A DNA stretch of 64,000 bases from Marisa cornuarietis (taxonomy: Eukaryota > Mollusca > Gastropoda > Architaenioglossa > Ampullariidae): contig SMMW01000555.1 of NCBI GenBank assembly GCA_004794655.1, positions 9,873,501 to 9,937,500 of the forward strand, written 5' to 3'. The translations under genes were made by a program, and so were the position numbers. The notes under the pieces are model-generated. The model worked only from the letters and a program-made list of their open reading frames with translations. It had not been told where the DNA came from and ran no database searches. This document shows, one piece after another, positions 38,967-48,140 of this stretch. Position 1 is the first letter of the stretch, and each line of letters opens with the position of its first letter.

Positions 38967-41719
38967 GAGGATGGGGAAGATACCTCTGAATAGATTCGTA
39001 CTGGAACCTACAAAACCACGGCATGTTAAGATATGAATATCAGCAACACTGGTTCGACTAAATCTTGCCAGCTGTACTGTAACTAGAAACAAAACGGTAC
39101 ACAAGTGTATAATTCTTACACACGACACACACGGGAAACTGCTTGCCTGGAGACGACACTTCATGCACAGGCAGTACATCAGCATACACTATAACATTTT
39201 GTTGTCTTTCTTTCGTTTTTCTCCAAGAGATTTTTTTTCTTTTCTTATTTTTTTTCTTCGAGTGTAGAACGAAAGTCGCTATGTAGTTTTTGCAGATGAC
39301 ATGCATCCTGCACTCCTGCAATTTTACTTTGTCATTCTTCAGAAAAAATACTACGCAGGTACATGTCGTGTATTATTGCCTGAAATGTTTTCAATGTTCT
39401 TCTTTGAGCTGGCTCCATGGAATGGAAAATTCCCCATAACAGTTGTTATTGGAAGTAGTATAGGCGGCTTAGGAACATTAGGAGCAAACACTGACACAAT
39501 AGGAAACAAGTGCAGAATTACCTATCGGTCAGACCTTTGAAGATTCTATTACTATGTGCATGCTTGTTCATACTAACTATACTAGGGTAGTTGTGTGTGC
39601 GTTCCTAGGTATGCGTATATTTTGTGTCTCATCCCCAGCTTTCACACCTCGCTGCCCTGGCTCTCAGCTTCGCCAGCAGTCGTTGTCTCCGCTCCAGCAC
39701 AGCCATGTGGTGGACGACACGACGGAGCTGGCAGCAGGACCAAGTCTCGCGCAGCACGAGATGGACCGAGAAGCACGAGGGTTAAGAGACTCAATGGCGT
39801 ACACGACGCCAACCGAGACAGAAAATCTCATTGGTGATGCAGGTGGCAGTCATCTGCCAAAGCAGGTATAAACCTATCATCTTGTATCATTACGTCAACT
39901 GTTAACAGTTTTCAAATGACAAATTGCTGGCTCTTTATTGCAGAGGTCTGTCTGTCTTGATCTCAGTGCAGCATTTAAAACATACTACTTGATTGCCTCA
40001 GATTCTCTCTCTCTCTCTTACCGTTGAACGCTGATTTGATAACTGACTTGTCAATTGTTATCAACAATGCTTCATCTGATCCATCTATTCTTTCCTTTGG
40101 TGTTCTTGGACTAGTCCCTTTTTTTCTTCGTGTATACCACGCCACTCTGTTTGCTTTTTAACAGTTATGCCGTTTCCAATTAATTTGTTTGCTGATTTCA
40201 CACAGCTGTATACCTCGTGCCGTTACTCTGGCACTGACAACACTATCGAAGGCTGGGGTGTTGTGTCACAGATGTGAAGTGTTTGATGACCATTAGCGAA
40301 CTGATTTTAAATGACGACAAGACTGAGGTTCTGATTTTTCATCTCCGTCGTTCTATTATCTTCTTTAATATCATGAATCATATCGGGAACCCATAACATC
40401 TCCTTTTTATTTTCTGTCCGTAATTTGGGCGACATTATCTAGAGCTTCCCTCTGTCCGAACATATCACCGGCATTGTTTCTTTCTGAAGGCCATTCCAGT
40501 TTCAGACATCTTGCAAGAGCTCGTCACATTCCTTTCGACAGTGAAAAATCTCTGGACAACCATTTCACTCACTTCTTGTATACGCAACTCAATTTTCTAG
40601 AGCATTCTTTTTCAACTGAAACGTCTGCACCATTTTGTCACATTTTAGATGTGTGCATCATTTGGATTACTTGTGCCTGCTTCATTGAAACATTTAACTT
40701 TTTCGGACCTGCTGACCAAGCGGTTTTCCATTTTCTGATCTGCGGACCTGTGCTTTATGGCTGCGATTTCTGCAGAATAGATCTTGGGTCTCTACGCCAC
40801 AGCGATGTCGCTGACGATGAGTGTGTTCTATCATAGATTCGTGGTTGTATGTCGACCTGCTCCATGTGTGTTTTGAGGCTGCTTCTTAAGTGGCTGGATA
40901 TTTAACTGTGTTGCCCTAAAACTAGAAATGAAATATTCAGACGAATCTTTCTTTGCATCCCCTTGACTGTGAGAGACCTGAAATGTTGCTCTGCTTAACG
41001 TCGTTGTTTTACTTGTTTAGTTTCTGTACAACATATTAAGTTTTCCTATGGTGAGATTGTGCTGTGATGTTTGCGAATCTACGTGGAGATTGCTGACCAA
41101 TTACTTATGTCAAAGCGCATTGAGCTTGAGCTTGTTGCCAGCAGGAAGGTGCGCTTTAGAAGTGCTACTACTACTACTACTTCTGTAGTTCGGCTCACGC
41201 AGCTATTCGTCAGGTCATCATCATCAGACCTTGATGTTCAGGCAACAAAGGCATTGGTTTGTTAACTGGTTCTTTATAGACCTGATTATGACAATTCTCC
41301 ACACACTGAACGTCCACACCACGTGACTGACAAACTACAGCGAGTTCAGAAGCGCCGCACGCTTTGTTCTCAAGTTAAGGAAGCATAGTCATGTCACACC
41401 TTTCCTCAGCACAGTCTTCTGGCTGCCTGCTATGCCTGACTTGATGACGAGCTGGCTGTGGTGTGTCGCCCTTGGCAGACAAAGTTATCCTACTATTGCC
41501 CAAAATTCGCACCAGAAGGTTTGGCGAAGGAGCCTCCTCTCATGCTGAAACCCAAACTACTGACTTTGCTTTTTTTATTGAACTGTTATTTGATCTTCCT
41601 GTGCAGTGCACCGAGCTTGTCTTTTCACAGGGAAGCACGCTCTACAGTTGCACTCTTATTACTGTAAAGTACTTTGAGTCCTGCTGTTACTAGGGAAAGG
41701 CGCTATATAAATGTGTGTG

Positions 41720-41751
<32 letters not shown>

Positions 41752-41754
41752 TGC

Positions 41755-41789
<35 letters not shown>

Positions 41790-44700
41790 ATCTTGTGTGA
41801 ATTGACTTAGGATTTCCTTTTTTGAAAAAAGAACTATGAGGATTCACATCGAAATATTTTTATGTGTACACAGCCCGTCTTTACCTCTATGTCACCGTGG
41901 AGCCAGGATTTGCAGTATTCTTTTGATCCAGAGGCTGATAAAGTTGTCGAAGCATGCTGGGCCAACATACCACCGATGAAGGTATTGTTTAAAGGTCTAT
42001 AAATGGGTAGGTTGAGTACAAGATAGCATTTTCGAAACCCTGGTGTACAAATACATGTTTCGCGTATGATTCCAACAGAAACATGTCTCACAGCAGAGCC
42101 AAGTGTTAAAAAAGAATCAATGAATCGATTGAAGGCCTCAGAAGTGCTACTAACAAATAAAATAACCCATTAAATACCAAATCTTGTGTTTTTGAAGTGT
42201 GTAGTAAACTAAAACTTTAAGCATTGAATGCTGACATGCCAATGTTTCTTTTCTTCTGTTGACGATGGAGGAGCACTTGAAACAGATTCAATCAACCGTG
42301 AGGACCATGCCAAGCGTGGCTCGTACCGAGTGCCCCAACAATAACCTCAAAAGACGACACATGCAGCACATCCCGTCACCTCTGGATGCTTCTCCTCGGT
42401 GCAAGCACAGCCTCCAACCCTGTATTTCGTCAGTGGAAAGGGATAGTCATCGGACAGGAGGCCACGACTTCAACTCACAGCTAGATCACTCTTCTTATGC
42501 GTTGAAACAGTTGCAGGAAGCAAACTCTCTGAAACATGGAAACGTCCGAGGCCCGTTCTGTGCGAGCATATCACCGGAATTATTTCTTTCTGGAGACCAT
42601 TCCAATTTCAGACATCTTGCAAGGGTTCCTGTCATTCCTTCCGACAGCAGGTCTCAGAAGGTGTTTGGAGTCTCGGAAGACCAGTCAGAGGAGTTGTGGC
42701 AATATTTTACCTCATCACCAGTCTGTGGACAGTCTGCGCCTGCAGGCGTTTGTTCGCAGTGCAATCACGTCGACTGTCTGGCTCAGAGCAAGACCAGTTC
42801 TGCTGTCCCACCATCACATTCCAGCTGCAACGCCACAACATGTAATCCCACGGACTTGCCTTTTAGATTGGAGCCATGGGAAAATGTTCATGACCTGCGT
42901 ACCAGTGGCGATGTCTTTTCGTGCGTAGGGCTATGTGAGAATCCAGAAAAGGTTGTCCTTAATCAAAAGGATATCTACTTATGTAATTCTGGTGCTGAAA
43001 ACGAGGTTAGCCTTGGCGAAAATGGCTGTCATTCAAGCGCTTTGGCGACTTCACAAACAAGTGATTGTAACCCGGATACAAAGCTGGACTCGAAAACATC
43101 ATCTACCTATCCAGAAGTCTTTGCCCCTCAGAAAGGTGTCACCGAAAAACATTACTTTTCCGGGCGATCTATCGGACTGCCTAGTTCTGAGCCTGAGGCA
43201 ATAAGCAATCATTTAAATTCTAAGCATGCTGCAAAGCAAGAGCATACTTTTCGTGCACTATCATTATCACCTGGTTCTCATCTGAACCAGTCATTGAAAG
43301 GACTTTCCCTGATTCCGTTTCTGATGACTGACAGGCAGGCAGGAGTTGTCCATGCTTTTGACACCTCCACACCTACCTTCTTACCCGAGAGCTTTAGAAG
43401 GGAGTCATTGACAGATTTTTCAAAGACCAGGCTCGGAAATTCACTATATCTTTTCAGGCCACAACCTTTTGGCGCTATCGGAATAGTCACAGAAGTTGAT
43501 GCCGTGTCTAGCTGTGTTGATACTGAGAGGAAAAATGCTGCAAAGGTCCCGTCTTTTACGGTGGAGAACCTTGGAACTGATTCGATCACAGGGCACACTA
43601 GCCTCAGGCAAGAGCCCCAAGCGGACCGCATTGTTGGGCACCCGAGCAGTTTGAGCAGCGGTGCTCACGATGCCGTGCATGCTGGTCACTTCAGCAATGC
43701 TCCACTTCCAGGCATCGAGGAAGATGAGACCAATGAGAAGGATTCTCGTTCCTTTTATGCCTCTCTCCAGCCTGACTGCAACTTAAACATCACCGATAAC
43801 AAGCCAAGGTCCAGCATGACAAATTATCCCGCAACATGTGCAGTCGACGACGTCGTTGTTAGTGCTGAGTTTGCAGGAATGGATGCTCCTGATGGTGCCG
43901 CCCGAGAAGGTTCCGGTAATCTTTCTGAAAGTTACAGCACGCAGGTCGCTGCTGGCAGTGACTGGAATTTTAAAAAGGGTTGTGCTAGCGTAAGTTCTGA
44001 TGACACACCCATTGAAACGGCATCAGCTGATGAGACTGCAGAGCGACATCGCGTTATGTACATGGAAGGTTCCTTTCTCGACGTGGTCACTTCGCAGGCT
44101 GTCCTCAATGACGGTTCAGATTTAGACAAGGTCGCAAAGGCATACGAAGTTCACAAAATCAGTAATTCAAACGCCTTCACTTTTGGATTCAGACAGGAGC
44201 ATGACAGTAGAGGAAACACTAGGAACGGGTGGCAGCAAGTGACACCAGTCACTGATGGTCGTAACCTCGACGTGAAAACGTTTGGGCAAATCTACAATCC
44301 AGAAGGCGACGATGTCAAGAAAGCAGAAGCAGGCGACCAGAACTATCCAAACCTTTACTCCTCCGCTCACTCCTCTGACCTCGGCAGGTGCAGATCATCT
44401 GTAGAACAGACCTCGTACTACCCGACTGAACGGAAATCTGTGGGAGAAGATCTCCCTTACGTAGGCTACGGCCATTCTTTTAAGAATCATGGTAGCTTCC
44501 TCCCATACCCAGACGGCAGCCTAAGTACCCTTGACTTCTCCTTACACAGGTCAACATCCGAGTCGAATAGCGTCTTGGCTGAAGAAAGTTTTCCTGGAGA
44601 ACTTGGCACCAAAACTCCTTTCAGCATCAACATTTCTGACAGTGAGGCTGGCGACAGTTTCCTTAAGCATTACAGGCGGGTACCAAGGAAAGCTAGCGTC

Positions 44701-46382
44701 AACGGCACAGAGTTTTGCCAGGAAAGCTGCCTGGGCGGATCCATCTTAAGTTGCAGTCACAAGCCAAGAAGTATGGAGGCAATGCTGGAACCCGGAGGAC
44801 AGGCATTCCCTGAAGTACCGCTTGTACTACAGTCAGCATCCCGGATGTGGTGCAACCATAAGTGGGATGATCACGTAAGACTTGTTTGACATCGTTTTCT
44901 TTCCATCTTTGTTTTGGGATGTGTGGTTAATGATCAAAAAGGCGCAGAAAAAGACAATCGGTCGTTAGGAAGTGAGACGTTAGAGGCCCATCACTTTTCT
45001 CGGGCCCCCTTTACAGTCGGCAGTATGCAATAGCCATGTCTTTTGAATGCAAAGTTGCAATACATTGTTAATGAAGGTTAATATTTTATGATATTATAAT
45101 AAGCAGTTGTGCAGAAATGCAGACCCTTAATATAGCCTTTCTTGTTTCACCCTACCCTACCCTCTCTGTAGATCACAAGAACATTAATAGACAATAGTTT
45201 TATTCACCAAGATATTGATCAGTTGGCGACGCGTTCGCTAGAAACATCGCTGTAGGGAAGTGTCTTACAGTATGCTCATTTGTTCAGGTATCTCTATAAC
45301 AAAAGTATTATATGAGGCGCTTTATATTGTTTATCTAGTTTACCCAGAAGTTACGACGCCATTCTCCCCATCCCCACAACCTCGTGCAAGAATGTGCTCG
45401 TGCGTGTGTGCGTGCGTTTATTTAATACGCGCGTTAAAGACCAGCCTGAATGGTTTTCGTAGTTTTTATAGATCGGTAGACATAGGCGATATCAAACTAA
45501 CCTGTAAATTTTATCCTCCAAAAACTCATCCATTAATTAATTAGTCGCTACGATTTGCACCTGCAATCAACAAGCGCCGCTAACAGTGTACTACGTCAGC
45601 TAGTGGACCATTCACAACATTGGCAGCCGTCAACACCAATCAGAGAGAGAGAGAGAGAATGAGCGACAGTTCGAGATATTGGGACGTTGAAAGTCTGCAT
45701 TTATCGTGGTTCTGAAAAATGCTACTTTAGCACGAGAAATGCAGACTTTCACGTCCCAATAACCCGAACTGTCGCTCATTCTCTCTCTCTTTGTGTTTGG
45801 TGTTGACGGCTGACAATATTGTGAATGGTGCACTATTGTGACGTAGCACACTGTTAGCGGCGCTCGTTGATCGAAGGTGCGAATCGCGTACTTTGCTAGC
45901 GGATAATTAATTAACGGATGGGTTTTGGAGGCTGCAATTTAAAGGTTAGGTTTATATCGCCTATACCTACCGATATCTGCAAAACAAACAAACAAACAAA
46001 CAAAAACACGCAAATCATTCAGGTTGGTCTTTAAAACAGATAATTAGCTTTTTGAAAACACAGCAGGACGACAGCGCCATCTGGCACAAGGAACACAACC
46101 AGCAGAGAGATGACTTGAACATGGAGGTGCGCCTGCGCTCTGTGGAGCACGTGCTGCGGAGGCTGGAGAACCTGGCGCACCGCTGCCGTGACGGCAGACA
46201 GCGTGATCTCAACACCGCGCTGCCCGTGACAAACCGTAGGGAGGTCACGGCACCTCAACTGGCCTGCGGCGGTCAGCAGCTTCTGCAGGTAAGACCAGGT
46301 AGGAATTCCAAGACCTTAGTGGCACGTGGCGCTTATTCTCTTGTTTCGAGCACATAGGAAACTTTGCAATTCTTCGATTCTT

Positions 46383-46435
<53 letters not shown>

Positions 46436-47355
46436 TCGCAACAATTTGGTTTTTAATATTGTGTCAAATGAAAAAAACCTTTCAAGCTTTTTTTAAAAGA
46501 CAAAAAAATAGAAAGACAATACAATTCAACTTTATTAGATCACATGAAAAATTAAATGTTACATATTCAGCATGCTGATCACGTGAAAAGACATGACATT
46601 CAGAAATGGCTGATCGCTATATCAGTCTTCAGTTAAACTAGTTTAAATTTAAAGGAAAGTGGTAAAAAAAAACCACATCAGCACGTCACATTGTTTATCC
46701 TTTCCTTTGATACTTTGAAGTAATGATTGCAAGTATCAAAAGCTATACTTTTTTATATCATAGCGTCATTGCTGTTGTTTCGAACTTATGTATAGTAGTA
46801 TTCCAACAGAATTAATCGATCGCGATACACGATTTTCATCGGAAATCGTGAATAATCATAAAATCGATGAATATCTATGCTATTACAATAACCGTTTTTT
46901 GCAATCTCTGTACAATTATACATATTTGTCAGTGGGTGCAGTTAATGTGTAGAAATGTCATACGGTGCTATATTTTGGGTTGATCAATAACGTTTTTTCT
47001 CGCCTGTACACCTCAGCTTGTCCAGCATCAAATATCTGGATCGAAGGAGGTCCTAGAAATGGGGAAGAATATGGCTTCATGCTTAAGGCGCTGCAGGTGC
47101 AAAACAGACTCTGGCACTGTGGGCAGGTTGGGCTCCAGCCGCAGCAACGCTTCGAGTTCCAGCTGTTCCGCCAACCCTGTGCCAGACCTCAGCGACGGTT
47201 CTATGATCGCTTTTCCTACCGCATCCACCCAGACTTCTTCTTCTGGCTCTGGCAGTGGTTTCGACACCAGTCTTTCACGTGAAAAACAGGTCAACAATCT
47301 TTCAAGATCCAGTTCCAGTTTGTCAACTACGGCAGTACATTCCAAGGCATTATAA
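33471..47355 (+). CDS. giant unrecognised scaffold-like protein (~2585 aa), whole gene model, 7 coding exons
   Basis: Exons 33471-37643, 38784-38865, 39639-39865, 41874-41981, 42271-44874, 46064-46288 and 47017-47355 join in compatible phase at every junction with plausible GT-AG sites. I do not recognise the family. The protein is hydrophilic and rich in Ser/Glu/Asp, mostly disordered by composition, without signal peptide or obvious membrane segment. Exon 1 encodes several isolated amphipathic helices, for example YNIANHIVGQAVRKIVEL (~596-613), LCYELVADAVKEAI (~748-761), AVNDFVTTVISEA (~698-710) and INELVRTLSDNVYHLVL (~820-836). Their spacing of small and aliphatic residues resembles PKA RII-anchoring helices of AKAPs. 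Exons 2 and 6 look coiled-coil forming. The start is the first ATG after an in-frame TGA at 33456-33458. A cytoplasmic scaffold is plausible but inferred. Confidence 0.75.
37644..38783 (+). other. giant gene intron 1
   Basis: AT-rich; a CT/CA microsatellite at 38223-38284 is the only recognisable element. Confidence 0.7.
38223..38284. repeat. (CT)n(CA)n microsatellite
   Basis: Alternating CT and CA blocks. Confidence 0.95.
38784..38865 (+). CDS. giant gene exon 2 (short coiled-coil exon)
   Basis: Acceptor tctttcattgtag, donor AATG|gtgacc. Encodes EAIDEQLQELNAQYVEMRKL and seven more residues, a heptad-like helix, ending in phase 1. Confidence 0.75.
38866..39638 (+). other. giant gene intron 2
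   Basis: A GGT triplet run and a GT/GA microsatellite start about 20-30 bases after the donor; the remainder is unremarkable. Confidence 0.7.
38897..38969. repeat. (GT)n(GA)n microsatellite
   Basis: GT block followed by GA block. Confidence 0.97.
39639..39865 (+). CDS. giant gene exon 3
   Basis: Acceptor ctcatccccag; starts with two bases completing the split codon, then FTPRCPGSQLRQQSLSPLQH. Ends ...GGSHLPKQ at donor CAG|gtataa, phase 0. Confidence 0.75.
39940..41720 (+). mobile_element. degenerate L2-like LINE filling intron 3
   Basis: Heavily decayed non-LTR retrotransposon in the same orientation as the host gene. Recognisable pieces are DLSAAF (for DLSAAFDT), an LFADFTQLY relic of the YADDTQLY box near 40190, ELILNDDKTEVLIFH near 40300, LSEHITGIVSF and FRHLARARHIPFDSEKSL near 40455-40560, RSAARFVLKLRKHSHVTPFL near 41350-41405, and a 3' tail GAAAGGCGCTATATAAATG at about 41694-41714. 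Stops and frameshifts occur throughout. It is a different subfamily from the copy at 29.6 kb. Confidence 0.75.
41712..41787. repeat. (GT)n(GTGC)n(GT)n microsatellite at the LINE tail
   Basis: Begins directly at the last bases of the LINE tail (ATATAAATGTGTG...), so the array appears seeded by the element's 3' end. Confidence 0.95.
41874..41981 (+). CDS. giant gene exon 4
   Basis: Acceptor tgtgtacacag, 36 codons PVFTSMSPWSQDLQYSFDPE ... NIPPMK, donor AAG|gtattg. It sits just beyond the LINE that fills intron 3. Confidence 0.75.
42271..44874 (+). CDS. giant gene exon 5 (868 codons)
   Basis: Pyrimidine-rich acceptor tttcttttcttctgttgacgatggag, then EHLKQIQSTVRTMPS; open throughout to ...SRMWCNHKWDDH at donor CAC|gtaaga. 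Low-complexity Ser/Asp/Asn-rich sequence with no known domain. Bases 42557-42647 align without gaps to the LINE in intron 3. The exact acceptor is uncertain by one codon because GAGGAG offers two AGs. Confidence 0.8.
44875..46063 (+). other. giant gene intron 5
   Basis: Apart from the foldback element, contains ordinary AT-rich sequence and a short CAAA repeat at about 45985-46005. Confidence 0.7.
45471..45977. mobile_element. foldback / palindromic element in intron 5
   Basis: Two inverted arms, about 45471-45708 and 45732-45977, are complementary with scattered mismatches and small gaps around a loop of about 23 bases. Matching pieces include GCGCCGCTAACAGTGT with GCGCCGCTAACAGTGT, GAGAGAATGAGCGACAGTTC, CAGCCGTCAACACCA and AAGTCTGCATTT read from both ends. 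A long palindrome of this kind is typical of foldback-type MITEs; no transposase and no clear target-site duplication are visible. The transcript of the host gene would carry a ~240-bp hairpin. Confidence 0.8.
46064..46288 (+). CDS. giant gene exon 6 (coiled coil)
   Basis: Acceptor gaaaacacag, 75 codons from QDDSAIWHKEHNQQRDDL through VRLRSVEHVLRRLENL to ...GGQQLLQ, donor CAG|gtaaga. Arg/Leu/Glu-rich helix likely forms a coiled coil. Confidence 0.8.
46289..47016 (+). other. giant gene intron 6
   Basis: AT-rich with a CA array at 46385-46435; nothing else recognised. Confidence 0.7.
46385..46435. repeat. (CA)n microsatellite
   Basis: CA array with one CG interruption near the right end. Confidence 0.97.
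47017..47355 (+). CDS. giant gene exon 7 (C-terminus and stop)
   Basis: Acceptor tgtacacctcag, LVQHQISGSKEVLEMGKNM, then a Cys/Arg patch SCLRRCRCK and a Ser-rich tail ending HSKAL with TAA at 47353-47355. Confidence 0.8.
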   Translation, partial: LVQHQISGSKEVLEMGKNMASCLRRCRCKTDSGTVGRLGSSRSNASSSSCSANPVPDLSDGSMIAFPTASTQTSSSGSGSGFDTSLSREKQVNNLSRSSSSLSTTAVHSKAL

Positions 47356-47374
47356 GGAGCAAATGAAGTTAAAA

Positions 47375-47417
47375 CCCCCCCCCCCACACACACACACACA
47401 CACACAAACACACACAT
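47375..47417. repeat. C-run and (CA)n microsatellite
   Basis: Eleven Cs followed by CA units, 20 bases past the giant gene stop, inside its presumed 3' UTR. Confidence 0.95.
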
Positions 47418-48094
47418 GACGAACACACGCACGCATGGAGAATTAGGGAATATTTCTACCAAATGTGTCAACAGCTGTTTGCACTTTTTATAATATTCAA
47501 AAGAATTGTCTTAATGTGGATCTCAATACGAGGATCTTGTAAAGCTAAGCTCTTTCTAAACATGCATTTGCTGATGAAGTTTCCTCTGCGTGGGTTTAGA
47601 AGAAAGAAGCCCGTGAAAGTCACTTTTGCGAACGTCTCTTGGTAGACTGGGAACATATTTGTCTTTCACTGACCTCCACACGAGCAACATCCCTGACGCA
47701 ACAGCTAAAGGCGCTGACCTCATCAAAATATGCATTTCGAAATCCAGTCTGCGTGTAGAAAAACTTTGCTCCGTACGTCCACTTCCTTCAAACCCACACT
47801 CCTATTGCCAGCGGGACCTATACTGTAGCTGTAAACTGTAAGCAGGCCTTTTTTAAACTTCTCCTTAGAGAACTTGTTCAGTATCATTTTTTATAATGAT
47901 TGGGTAAATATCAGCGCAAGATACTATTTCCCCAAATCTTGATACGCGTCTTAATTAAGCACAGAAAATTGTCAACAGACGTCAGGATTGTACATGGTTA
48001 CTTCTACGTTGCATCAGCCAATAAAATTGCTGGGTCCATGTGTGAATTAGGCTGTAGACTTCTGTCTATGCATGGAGGTGTTAGTACGCGTTTG

Positions 48095-48140
48095 TTCACC
48101 TAGATTTGGGGAGAAAGTATATCTTGCACTGAGCTCTACC
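48095..48140 (+). repeat. dispersed repeat, copy 2
   Basis: TTCACCTAGATTTGGGGAGA followed by AAGTATATCTTGCACTGAGCTC resembles the block at 25126-25169 in the same orientation. Confidence 0.5.

Noticed and set aside
40474..40836. Extra exon of the giant gene in intron 3
   Set aside because: It resembles part of exon 5 but sits inside a degenerate LINE with LINE-specific blocks on both sides, so it is transposon sequence.
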